From: a virus
Virus record (IMG/VR): IMGVR_UViG_3300028548_005375
Span: 1-23,442 of that record
DNA length: 23,442 bases
Strand: one strand, 5' to 3'
Below the pieces are notes generated by a model that was given only the letters and a program-made list of their open reading frames with translations, did no database searches and had not been told where the DNA came from. Both the position numbers and the translations under genes were made by a program. Shown in pieces: positions 11,051 to 18,777 of the stretch (its first letter is position 1; each line of letters starts with the position of its first letter).

Positions 11051-12254
11051 GATATGGCTAAGTCAATCGCGCTTTAGGGCTGTGGTTGCTGGACGCAGAT
11101 TTGGTAAAAGCTTTCTAGCTGGGGCTGAATTACTTAGAGCTGCCATATCAGGCAAGAACAAAAACTGTTTTTATTGTTGTCCTACTTACGGAATGGCAAA
11201 AGAGATCGAATGGGACTTACTTATACAGATGATTCCCGACGAGTATTTGGTCAAGACTAATGAAACAGCGTTAACCATAAAGCTAATCAATGGCTCAACG
11301 ATTGCTCTTAAGGGGGCAGAGAAACCAAACAACTTAAGAGGCAGAGCATTAGACTTTGTTGTGCTGGATGAGTTTGCTGATATGCGTCCAGAGGCATGGT
11401 TTGAGGTTCTAAGGCCATCGCTATCTGATCGCCATTCAGAGGATAGCCCGACTAGAGCCTTGTTTATAGGCACACCTAAAGGCCGCAACCACTTCTATGA
11501 TTTGTGGGCAAAAGGCGTTGATGGTGCGGATGAGTGGGAGAGCTTTCAGTATACGACTGTTGAGGGCGGCAATGTGCTGCCAAGCGAAGTTGAGCAAGCA
11601 AAGTCTGATCTTGATCAGCGCACCTTTGCTCAAGAATATCTAAGTGAATTCGTTACCTATTCTGGGTTGATTTACTGGGCTTTTGACCGAGCAACATCTG
11701 TTGTCAAGGCGGAGGATGATGGTGGTGTCTTGCACATCGGAATGGACTTTAACATAGACCCTATGAGTGCTGTCATTGCACAACGCAGGGGTAGTGATCT
11801 CATCTGCATAGACGAGGTGGTTATCTATGGCTCAAACAGCGATGAGATGGCTAAAGAAATACATCAACGCTATCCCAATCGACAAACAATAATCTACCCC
11901 GATCCTGCGGCTCGTCAAAGAAAGACATCAGCCGCGGGTCGAACAGACCTATCTATATTACAAAATGCTGGCTTTATGACTAAGGCCAAGAAGGCTCATC
12001 CTGCTATCCGTGACCGCATTAACGCTGTCAATTCACGGCTCAAGACCGGGGATGGGAAACGACATCTGTTTTTTACTGAGAACTGTAAGCAAACCATCAA
12101 ATCATTAGAGCGGCAGACCTACAAAGAAGGGACAAGCCAGCCTAACAAAGATGATGGTTATGACCACATGAACGATGCGCTCGGCTATATGGTTGAGTAC
12201 CTATTTCCAGTTAGAACAGATTACCAAGTGCAACAGCCTACCCGGTGGACATAA
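11019..12254 (+). CDS. terL: Terminase large subunit (ATPase-nuclease)
   Basis: This 411-residue protein has Walker A AGRRFGKS at residues 24-31, Walker B VVLDEFAD near 115, coupling motif GTPKGRNHFYDLW near 150, and the RNase H-like nuclease domain with its first acidic motif GMDFNIDP and a C-terminal acidic cluster YDHMNDALGY. It drives DNA translocation into the procapsid and cuts concatemers. The start ATG 11019 lies inside terS; its ribosome binding site is weak, suggesting coupling to terS. All motifs needed for activity are visible. Confidence 0.95.
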   Translation: MVVQLTLPQSEIWLSQSRFRAVVAGRRFGKSFLAGAELLRAAISGKNKNCFYCCPTYGMAKEIEWDLLIQMIPDEYLVKTNETALTIKLINGSTIALKGAEKPNNLRGRALDFVVLDEFADMRPEAWFEVLRPSLSDRHSEDSPTRALFIGTPKGRNHFYDLWAKGVDGADEWESFQYTTVEGGNVLPSEVEQAKSDLDQRTFAQEYLSEFVTYSGLIYWAFDRATSVVKAEDDGGVLHIGMDFNIDPMSAVIAQRRGSDLICIDEVVIYGSNSDEMAKEIHQRYPNRQTIIYPDPAARQRKTSAAGRTDLSILQNAGFMTKAKKAHPAIRDRINAVNSRLKTGDGKRHLFFTENCKQTIKSLERQTYKEGTSQPNKDDGYDHMNDALGYMVEYLFPVRTDYQVQQPTRWT

Positions 12255-13775
12255 ATGGCAAAAATACAGATTGAAGATACGCATCCAGAGTACGAGAAGT
12301 ATAAAGACAGATGGTCGTTTTATCTGCGTTCTTACCTGGGTGGGGCAGATTATCGTGAGGGCAGATACCTTACGCATTATGTCAATGAGGATGAGGACAG
12401 CTACCAGCGCAGACTCGACCTAACATGCATGGACAACCACGCCAAGAACATCACGCATATCTATTCGTCGTTCTTATGGCGCGTACCACCAACCAGAACC
12501 TTTAATGCTCTCGCTGGCAATGTGGCGCTTGATCCGTTCCTGAAGGATTGTGATCTTGATGGGCGTTCATTGAATACGTTTATGCGTGAGGCACAGGTGT
12601 GGGCATCCGTCTATGGTCACGTTTGGATCATGCTCGATAAGCCTAAGTCTAATGCGGGTACAAGAGCCGAAGAGTTAGCCCAGGACATTCGCCCCTATGT
12701 GACCATGTTCACGCCAGAGAACGTCTTAAACTGGGAGTATGAGCGATCAGAAAGTGGTCGGTTTGTGCTTTGTTATCTTAAGGTACTTGAGTCGGCTGGT
12801 CTAAATACTGATGGTGAAGAAGAAACATTTTATCGCGTATGGCAGAAAGACACTATCCAAGTCTGGAAAGTAGTGGATGGTGATGAGATGTTAATTGAGG
12901 AGCTTGAGAATCCATTAGCTGAAATACCCGCTGTGTTCCTTCCTGCTCAACGATCAGTGACCAGAGGCATAGGCGTGTCAGATTTGTCTGATATTGCATA
13001 CGTCCAGCGCAGCATCTATCAAGAGCTATCAGAGCTTGAGCAAATTATGCGTTTATCCAACCATCCGACTCTTGTAAAAAGCTTCGGAACTGACGCTTCA
13101 GCAGGTGCTGGCTCAATCATTAACATGCCAGATGATCTTGACCCTAGCCTCAAGCCTTATCAAATGCAGCCAAGTGGCGCAAACATGGACGCTATTAGGG
13201 CGGCTATTACAGACAAGGTGGAGAGCATTAACCGCATGTCTCATATGGGTGCTGTGCGTGGTACTGCTGCTGTTACCTCATCAGGTATCGCATTGCAGAC
13301 AGAGTTTCAGATGCTTAACAGTAAGCTATCAGAGAAAGCCGACATCCTAGAGTTAGCTGAAGAGCAGTTGTTCAACCTCTTTTGTGAGTGGCAAGCGGTC
13401 ACACCAGACGTTGAGATCAGTTACCCGGATTCCTTTGACCTAAGAGACTATGACAAAGAGCTGACATTCTTGCAGCAGATGAGAGCGTCAGGGGTTAAGT
13501 CAGTCACGCTTGCTATGGAGATAGATAAAAGGATTAGTGATCTTATTCTTGATGATGAGGCACTGGCACAAGCGCACAAAGAGATTGAAGAAACAGCATC
13601 TGTATTAGGTGACTTCTCTGACAAGACACAGATATATAGCTATCACATTGACGCTGGTGTCGTTACGCCTAACGAGGTGCGCGAGAAGATCGGTCTTGAT
13701 GATATTGAAGGCGGTGATGTACTTATTGAGAAGTTAGAAGAGGGCGCAAGTAACGCTGATCTAGGGCAGTTCTAA
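12255..13775 (+). CDS. Portal protein (DUF4055-type)
   Basis: This 506-residue protein sits directly after terL and begins 1 base after its stop. The N-terminal part (YRSYLGG..YREGRYL-like: SYLGGADYREGRYLTHYVNE) and the middle region (GIGVSDLSDIAYVQRSIYQELSELEQIMRLSNHPTL, then an ATGAVRGTAAV-like Ala/Gly loop) fit the DUF4055 group of portal-like proteins. As portal it forms the dodecameric DNA channel and terminase docking site. The C-terminus is acidic (EGASNADLGQF). Family naming is from pattern memory; the portal role is well supported by gene order. Confidence 0.88.
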   Translation: MAKIQIEDTHPEYEKYKDRWSFYLRSYLGGADYREGRYLTHYVNEDEDSYQRRLDLTCMDNHAKNITHIYSSFLWRVPPTRTFNALAGNVALDPFLKDCDLDGRSLNTFMREAQVWASVYGHVWIMLDKPKSNAGTRAEELAQDIRPYVTMFTPENVLNWEYERSESGRFVLCYLKVLESAGLNTDGEEETFYRVWQKDTIQVWKVVDGDEMLIEELENPLAEIPAVFLPAQRSVTRGIGVSDLSDIAYVQRSIYQELSELEQIMRLSNHPTLVKSFGTDASAGAGSIINMPDDLDPSLKPYQMQPSGANMDAIRAAITDKVESINRMSHMGAVRGTAAVTSSGIALQTEFQMLNSKLSEKADILELAEEQLFNLFCEWQAVTPDVEISYPDSFDLRDYDKELTFLQQMRASGVKSVTLAMEIDKRISDLILDDEALAQAHKEIEETASVLGDFSDKTQIYSYHIDAGVVTPNEVREKIGLDDIEGGDVLIEKLEEGASNADLGQF

Positions 13776-14650
13776 TGGCTAAAGATACTGACTACGCTGA
13801 CCTCTTAGAAGAGCTTACATTGCAGCACCAGGCACGATTAGCTGATGCGCTTGACAGGCTAGAGGAAAGAATCACTGAGCTAATGGCAACAGCCCCTTTA
13901 AGAGACGGCAAGCTTTATGATCTTGAATGGGCGATAGCCGCAAGGGTACAGCTAAAAGCGGCTATTAATACAGGCTATCTTGTCGAAGTCCAAGAGATTA
14001 TCAAGAGCTATAAGAGCGTCACAGCATCAACGTACGCAATGCTTAAGTCATACAACGCGCTCCCAACTCTTGACCCGGTAATCATTAGACAACTGCAAAC
14101 CTTAAGCTTTAAGGGCTTTGAGGCAATAGCTAATGAATACCTCGATATTCTTTCAACAGAGGTCTATCAAAGCACACTGACCAACAGAGCCTTTGCCCAA
14201 TCACTCAAGACGATCAAGCAGACCATCAATGGAGTCTACATACAGAGCGACAATGTAGAGGCCCAGAAGCTTGTTGAGATTGCTAAGAATGGAACGGCTG
14301 CTGAAAGCGCTGCGGCTGTTGAGAAGCTTCAAACCATCTATGCAAGAGACCGGGTAGGCAACAACTTAAAGCGATACTCCAACGCATACGCTCAAGACTC
14401 ATTAATGCAATTTGATGCCTCAGTAAACGTGGCAACAGGCCGTCAAAACGGTGCAACAAAATGGAAATACTTTGGTGGGAAAACTGAAACCTCTCGGCAA
14501 TTTTGCAGAGATCACGCAGGAAAGACATACACCGACGAACAGATTGCTCAGATATGGGCGGGAAGCTGGAAAGGCAAGTCATCAAGTGACGCAATGATTG
14601 CGCGTGGTGGCTATAACTGCGAACACCACTGGCGACCTATATACGATTAA
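13775..14650 (+). CDS. MuF-like head morphogenesis protein
   Basis: In this 291-residue protein, the C-terminal 70 residues (WKYFGGKTETSRQFCRDHAG, then YTDEQIAQIW and RGGYNCEHHWRPI) match the Mu gpF/SPP1 gp7 minor head protein motif with conserved Cys and His. The N-terminal 200 residues are helical. These proteins bind the portal and are packaged inside the capsid, sometimes injected. The TAATG overlap with the portal gene and the following scaffold gene fit the standard order. No toxin domain is fused to the C-terminus. Confidence 0.88.
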   Translation: MAKDTDYADLLEELTLQHQARLADALDRLEERITELMATAPLRDGKLYDLEWAIAARVQLKAAINTGYLVEVQEIIKSYKSVTASTYAMLKSYNALPTLDPVIIRQLQTLSFKGFEAIANEYLDILSTEVYQSTLTNRAFAQSLKTIKQTINGVYIQSDNVEAQKLVEIAKNGTAAESAAAVEKLQTIYARDRVGNNLKRYSNAYAQDSLMQFDASVNVATGRQNGATKWKYFGGKTETSRQFCRDHAGKTYTDEQIAQIWAGSWKGKSSSDAMIARGGYNCEHHWRPIYD

Positions 14651-14676
14651 CTAACCACTCGAAAGAGGAACGCAAC

Positions 14677-15345
14677 ATGAGCGATGACATCATGGCAACA
14701 CCAGACGCTGAGACTGAAACAGCAGCAACACAAACACAGGAAAAGACGTTTACACAGTCCGATGTAGATAGGCTAATAGCAACTAGGCTTGAAAGAGCAG
14801 AGCGCAAATACCAGAGGGAAGTCGGTGACATCAATCTTGATGAAGCACGACAGATGCTCAAAGAGCGTGAGGATGCCAACCTAGAAACACAGAAGCAACG
14901 AGGAGAGTTCGAATCAATCCTTAAGGACACAGTAAACAAGAAAGATCAGGAAATCAGCGCGTACAAGTCAAAGCTTCAATCAACCCTAGTGGATGGTGCT
15001 TTATTATCAGCAGCCTCAACTAACAACGCTGTAAACCCCGATCAAGTATCTACTCTGCTAAGGCATCAAGTTCGTCTAAGCGAGGACGGTACAGTGGAAG
15101 TGACAGATGCAAATAATGTTGCCCGGTATAACGACAAGGGCAATTTGCTAACAGTCAACGAAGCGGTATCAGAATTCTTAACTGCTAACCCTCATTTTGT
15201 CCGTGCTACTCAAGGCGGTTCAGGAAGCATGGGCAAAGCTGGTGGCACCAGCGACCTCGGAAAAACGCAGAGTCGTGAAACTTTTGAAAAACTCAATCCC
15301 CAAAAGCGTGCGGACTTTATCCGCAGCGGGGGAACTCTCGAATAA
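14677..15345 (+). CDS. Capsid scaffold protein
   Basis: In this 222-residue protein, the N-terminus is acidic and low in complexity (ATPDAETETAATQTQEKTF), followed by FTQSDVDRLIATRLERAERKYQRE and a long coiled-coil helix to about residue 100, then a loosely structured C-terminal half with a Gly-rich linker. This composition and the slot between the MuF-like and coat genes are typical of scaffold proteins that direct procapsid assembly. No protease domain is seen. Confidence 0.85.
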   Translation: MSDDIMATPDAETETAATQTQEKTFTQSDVDRLIATRLERAERKYQREVGDINLDEARQMLKEREDANLETQKQRGEFESILKDTVNKKDQEISAYKSKLQSTLVDGALLSAASTNNAVNPDQVSTLLRHQVRLSEDGTVEVTDANNVARYNDKGNLLTVNEAVSEFLTANPHFVRATQGGSGSMGKAGGTSDLGKTQSRETFEKLNPQKRADFIRSGGTLE

Positions 15346-15364
15346 AATTTAAGGAATATATAAC

Positions 15365-16531
15365 ATGGCAGAGAACACACTTACGGGTCTTATACCCGAA
15401 ATATACGAAGCGTTGGACATCGTATCCAGAGAATTAACTGGAATGATCCCATCTGCTACAATGAATGCATCAGCAAACAAAGCTGCTGTAGGACAAGCTA
15501 TTCGCGTTGATATTGAACCCGAAGGCAACGGTGGAGATGTAACCCCAGCAATGGTCGTTCCTGATCCTACTGGTCAAACTTCTGGATTCACGGACATTAT
15601 TATTACTAAATCTCGTTTTAGAGAGTTTGGTTTTAACGGTGAAGAGCAGAAAGGTTTGGACACAGGGCCTGGATACGGTAGCGTTCGCGCTCAACGCATT
15701 GCACAAGCAATTCGTAAGTTGACCAACGAGGTAGAATCTGATCTGTGTGGCTTGCAATCTACTTTCTCACGCGCTCACGGAACTGCTGGCACGACTCCTT
15801 TTGGAACGGCTAACGATTACACTGATGCGTCTAACGCCCTAAAGATACTAAAAGACAACGGTGCGCCCCTTCAGGACAATCAATTAGTCATTAACACTAG
15901 TGCAGGTGTCAATTTTCTAGGTAAGCAATCAGCGGTTAACTCTGCTGGTACTGACTCGATGTTACGTCAAGGTGTATTGCTTGATGTCAACGGAATGCCG
16001 ATTCGTGAGTCTGCCCAGATTGTCGATCAGGCGGCTGGTGCGATTGCTGGTGCGGCTACAACTAACGCTGCTGGTTATGCGGTTGGTAAAACTGTACTTA
16101 CTTTGGCTGCTGGTGGTACTGGAAACGCGGTTGCTGGCGATGTTTTGACCTTTGCTGGTGACACGAATAAGTACGTTGTTGCTTCAGCAGTATTTGCTGG
16201 TGCTAACCCTGCGGCTGGCGATACGATCACTCTTGCCGCTCCTGGGTTGCGCGTTGCAATGTCTGCGGCTACTAAAGCAATCTCTAAGACTGCTGCTTCT
16301 AGTCGTAACATGGCGTTTAACCGATCTGCAATCGTTCTCGCGGCTCGCGCCCCAGCTCGACCAGCAGAAGGTGATATGGCCGTAGATGTAACCACTATCA
16401 CTGACCCACGGTCTGGACTTACTATGGAATTTGCCATGTATCCGGGCTATCGTAAAGTGCGTTATGAAGTCGCCCTTGCTTGGGGTGTGAAAAACATCAA
16501 GCCAGAGCATACTGCTTTGATACTTGGTTAA
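15365..16531 (+). CDS. Major capsid protein, P22-coat-like
   Basis: This 388-residue protein (MAENTLTGLIPEIYEALDIVSRELTGMIPS..., FREFGFNGEEQKGLDTGPGYG) has the N-arm and E-loop signature of the P22-type coat family (HK97 fold). Residues about 220-305 are an Ala/Gly/Thr-rich beta insertion (AAGGTGNAVAGDVLTFAGDTNKYVV) resembling the I-domain of P22 coat. Codons are noticeably biased to GCT, GGT and CGT, as in highly expressed genes. AAGGAA precedes ATG 15365. An intrinsic terminator follows the stop. P22-type coat with long-tail genes indicates a mosaic head-tail combination. Confidence 0.92.
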   Translation: MAENTLTGLIPEIYEALDIVSRELTGMIPSATMNASANKAAVGQAIRVDIEPEGNGGDVTPAMVVPDPTGQTSGFTDIIITKSRFREFGFNGEEQKGLDTGPGYGSVRAQRIAQAIRKLTNEVESDLCGLQSTFSRAHGTAGTTPFGTANDYTDASNALKILKDNGAPLQDNQLVINTSAGVNFLGKQSAVNSAGTDSMLRQGVLLDVNGMPIRESAQIVDQAAGAIAGAATTNAAGYAVGKTVLTLAAGGTGNAVAGDVLTFAGDTNKYVVASAVFAGANPAAGDTITLAAPGLRVAMSAATKAISKTAASSRNMAFNRSAIVLAARAPARPAEGDMAVDVTTITDPRSGLTMEFAMYPGYRKVRYEVALAWGVKNIKPEHTALILG

Positions 16532-16542
16532 GTTGTAAAGAC

Positions 16543-16574
16543 AAGCCTCATCCTTTCGGGGGTGGGGCTTTTTA
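16543..16574 (+). terminator. Intrinsic terminator after coat gene
   Basis: AAGCCTCATCC (16543-16553) pairs with GGGTGGGGCTT (16560-16570) as an 11-bp stem with two G-U pairs and a 6-base loop, followed by TTTTTATT. It lies 12 bases after the coat stop and within the leader of the next gene. It would favour high coat mRNA over tail mRNA by partial termination. Confidence 0.78.
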
Positions 16575-16585
16575 TTGAGGTTATT

Positions 16586-16999
16586 ATGGCATTTTCAAAC
16601 GATTCAGACTTACTCGACATATTGCCAGACATCCTGGGTTTCGGGATTGATTCCTTCTCAACAGAACACGCAAAAGCCCAAGCCGATATAGAGCGACATA
16701 TACGCGCTGTATGGTGGGATCAACGTGGTTACAGTGGCGAGTTAAAGCCAGCTTTGCTCACTGATTCTCAATGGACTCGCGCCAACGCATATTTAGTTCT
16801 TTGGAAGTACGCACTGCCCCAGCTTACAAATTGGGTTGATGGTGATCGCTTTCAGGGAATGATTGATTTTTATAGGTCACGTTACAACGAAGAACTCGAA
16901 GCCTGTTTTAAGGATGGGGTTGAGTACGATTCTAACGATGACGGAGCAGTGGATGAAGCAGAAAGAACGCCTATCAACGATGGTCGCCTAGTCAGATGA
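16586..16999 (+). CDS. Head-tail connector/adaptor candidate
   Basis: This 137-residue acidic protein (MAFSNDSDLLDILPDILGFGIDSFSTEHAKAQADIERHIRAVWW...) has a long helical core. The gene follows the coat and precedes the gp10-like protein, the usual place for the first head-completion protein. The helix EHAKAQADIERHIRAVWW and RFQGMIDFYRSRYNEELE resemble gp6/gp16-type connectors. ATG 16586 has GAGG upstream; the frame from 16562 overlaps the terminator. The call rests mostly on position. Confidence 0.7.
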   Translation: MAFSNDSDLLDILPDILGFGIDSFSTEHAKAQADIERHIRAVWWDQRGYSGELKPALLTDSQWTRANAYLVLWKYALPQLTNWVDGDRFQGMIDFYRSRYNEELEACFKDGVEYDSNDDGAVDEAERTPINDGRLVR

Positions 17000-17445
17000 G
17001 CCTAGCAGTTAAGGTCAATATTAAGCCTAAGAACTTCAAAGACATCCCTAAGAAGATGCGGAAGGCGGTACAGGCAAACGTCAAACGCGCCTTATCTAAG
17101 ACAGCAGAGGTTGGGATTGTCACGATCTTAGAGCGTACTGAAAAGGGTATGGGGTTTGAAGGTGGCAAGTTTAAAGCATACAGCAAGAAAGGCTCCAATG
17201 ATGGGTACTTTGGCGTTAGGTTAAGAAGCGGAAAAGGGGTTCTTCCAAACCTTGATTTTACTGGTCAGATGATGAGTTCGATAAGGGCAAAAGCCAATAA
17301 TAAAAGAGCTGTCATCTCATTCACTAGAGACGTAGAGCAGGACAAGATTAAAGGCAATAACAGAACCAGACCGTTCTTTGGCTTTAGTCGTGCTGAAAAT
17401 AAAGAACTAGGCAAGAAGTTCACGAGGTTTTTAGATGAGCGTTAG
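16996..17445 (+). CDS. HK97 gp10-like tail completion protein
   Basis: This 149-residue basic protein has IKPKNFKDIPKKMRKAVQANVKRALSKTAEVG and RPFFGFSRAENKELGKKFTRFL near the end, with NLDFTGQMMSSI in the centre. The final RPFFG..xENxxL pattern is typical of HK97 gp10/minor tail Z-type proteins that join head and tail. It overlaps the neighbours by 4 and 11 bases. Confidence 0.78.
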   Translation: MSLAVKVNIKPKNFKDIPKKMRKAVQANVKRALSKTAEVGIVTILERTEKGMGFEGGKFKAYSKKGSNDGYFGVRLRSGKGVLPNLDFTGQMMSSIRAKANNKRAVISFTRDVEQDKIKGNNRTRPFFGFSRAENKELGKKFTRFLDER

Positions 17446-17869
17446 AGAATCAATCGCAGAGAATATCGTCACAACGCTTAAGGCTGTCCATTCGCCCTTG
17501 CGCTTGAGCTACGTTACCCGGCAGCCATTTGATTTCGAGCAGCTATCAAACGCCCAATACCCAGCCATCTTGGTTAGAACCGCAGATGATAGCCGTGAGG
17601 ATTCGACGGTGGGTGGATCGTTAGCTAAGAGAATGGCAACCATCAACTATGAACTGGTGTGCTTTGTTAAAGGCAAGCTAATAGACCAGGCAAGGAACAA
17701 CATCATTGAGACTATTGAAGAGGGTCTTGATGTGGACAGAACAAGGGGGGGGTTTGCGTTAGATACGCAGATAACCCAAGTAGAGATTGATGAAGGACAA
17801 ATAGACCCTATCGGTGGGGTCATTTTAACGGTTCGCGTTATGTACCAATACACACGCGGCACAACTTAG
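17435..17869 (+). CDS. Tail terminator-like protein
   Basis: This 144-residue protein (SVRESIAENIVTTLKAVHSPLRLSYVTRQPFDFEQL...YPAILVRTADDSRE...YELVCFVKGK..ARNNIIETIEEGLDVD) matches the layout of tail terminators of the lambda gpU type: N-terminal helix, central beta strands and a helix with regular Ile/Leu. Position between gp10-like and tail tube supports it. It would cap the tail tube end and meet the head connector. Confidence 0.75.
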   Translation: MSVRESIAENIVTTLKAVHSPLRLSYVTRQPFDFEQLSNAQYPAILVRTADDSREDSTVGGSLAKRMATINYELVCFVKGKLIDQARNNIIETIEEGLDVDRTRGGFALDTQITQVEIDEGQIDPIGGVILTVRVMYQYTRGTT

Positions 17870-17885
17870 AAAAGAGGATAACAAC

Positions 17886-18287
17886 ATGGCTACAATATCG
17901 GGAACAAGTGGATCGGTTTTTTTGCAATTAGTCGGAACAGCAGAGGCTGTCGTCGGAGAGGTAAGGACGTTTAATTTTGATGAAACTATTGAGCCTATTG
18001 ATAGCACGACAATGGGCGATACAGCTAAAAACTACACAGGTGGTTTAAAAGATGGAATCTTAAACCTTGATTGTTTTTACGATCATCTGGATGCGCAGCA
18101 AGTCGTTATGGATGCTGGTGCATTACTTGACATAGAAATCAATCCGGGCGGTACAGGGTCTGGTCAAAAGAAATATACAGGTGTTGGATTGGTAACAAGT
18201 CGCTCTGTAAGCAACTCTCCTGATGGCTTAGTTGAGGCAAGCTTTGTTATGCAAATCTCTAACGGCTTAACAGAGGGGACTTATTAA
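17886..18287 (+). CDS. Major tail tube protein
   Basis: This 133-residue protein (MATISGTSGSVFLQLVGTAEAVVGEVRTFNFDETIEPIDSTTMGD...) is a small beta-sandwich protein. TIEPIDSTTMGDTAKNYTGGLKDGILNLDCFYD and GLVEASFVMQIS are the conserved strands of siphovirus tube proteins (TP901-1/lambda V type). GAGGAT precedes ATG 17886. It polymerises around the tape measure. It ends next to the tail chaperone gene (ATGG overlap). Confidence 0.85.
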   Translation: MATISGTSGSVFLQLVGTAEAVVGEVRTFNFDETIEPIDSTTMGDTAKNYTGGLKDGILNLDCFYDHLDAQQVVMDAGALLDIEINPGGTGSGQKKYTGVGLVTSRSVSNSPDGLVEASFVMQISNGLTEGTY

Positions 18288-18637
18288 TGGGTCTTGCTAG
18301 AGATTTACGCTCAAGGCGTGTAATCCCACTGCGCGAGGTAGTGGTTCCAGCTTGGGCTAATGAGGATGGTGTTCCCTTTACTTTGTATTGCGGCCCAATT
18401 AGTTGTTATGACCTTGACCAATTACAGAAAAAGCATCCTAAGTTTTTAGAGAATACGACTATCGGTGCAATGGTTGATCTTATCCTTATGAAAGCAATGG
18501 ATAAGTCAGGAGATAAGTTGTTTAAACATGCTGAAGATCGCATAGATTTAATGGGAGAGGAAACAGCAGTTATCTCTGAAATCGCTCAGCAAATGTTTGC
18601 AGAAATTGAATCGGTTGAAAATCAAATAAAAAACTAA
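18287..18637 (+). CDS. Tail assembly chaperone, G-type
   Basis: This 116-residue protein (MGLARDLRSRRVIPLREVVVPAWANEDGVPFTLYCGPISCYDLDQL...) lies between the tube and tape measure genes. Its reading frame ends at TAA 18635-18637 directly after A-AAA-AAC, a slippery heptamer. Tail chaperones of this position (lambda gpG, HK97) bind the tape measure during assembly. The helical C-terminus (ETAVISEIAQQMFAEIESVENQIKN) is acidic. Confidence 0.82.
   Translation: MGLARDLRSRRVIPLREVVVPAWANEDGVPFTLYCGPISCYDLDQLQKKHPKFLENTTIGAMVDLILMKAMDKSGDKLFKHAEDRIDLMGEETAVISEIAQQMFAEIESVENQIKN
18628..18634 (+). other. Programmed -1 ribosomal frameshift site
   Basis: The sequence A AAA AAC in the chaperone frame is a canonical X-XXY-YYZ slippery heptamer. 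It is followed at once by the zero-frame stop TAA. Slipping back one base gives AAA AAA and continues CTA AAA CGC GAT, an open frame to TGA 18775-18777. The stop codon after the slip site may stimulate the shift; CCTTC-AAGG at 18646-18654 gives only a short local hairpin. Confidence 0.8.
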
Positions 18638-18777
18638 AACGCGATCCTTCAAGGATGAGTTTATTAGCTTTGGCTGATCGCTTGCACATGTCTATTTCAG
18701 AAGCACAACAAATGTCCGTCACCGACTTTAACGAGTGGATGGCTTACTTCCAAATAAAGAGTGAACAAGATGGCTGA
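18634..18777 (+). CDS. Tail assembly chaperone T domain (reached by -1 frameshift; GT fusion)
   Basis: This 47-residue segment in the -1 frame (MSLLALADRLHMSISEAQQM, then SVTDFNEWMAYFQIKSEQDG) has the LLALADRL..S..EA..M...DFNEWxAYF pattern typical of GT-type tail chaperones. Translated after the slip it extends the 116-residue chaperone to about 163 residues. It could in principle start at ATG 18655, though no ribosome binding site of normal spacing is obvious beyond AAGG. The stop overlaps the tape-measure start. Confidence 0.78.
   Translation, partial: LKRDPSRMSLLALADRLHMSISEAQQMSVTDFNEWMAYFQIKSEQDG

Noticed and set aside
16075-16437. 120-residue minus-strand frame in the coat gene
   Set aside because: Mirror of the Ala/Gly-rich insert of the coat protein, an expected shadow of GCT/GGT-rich codons.
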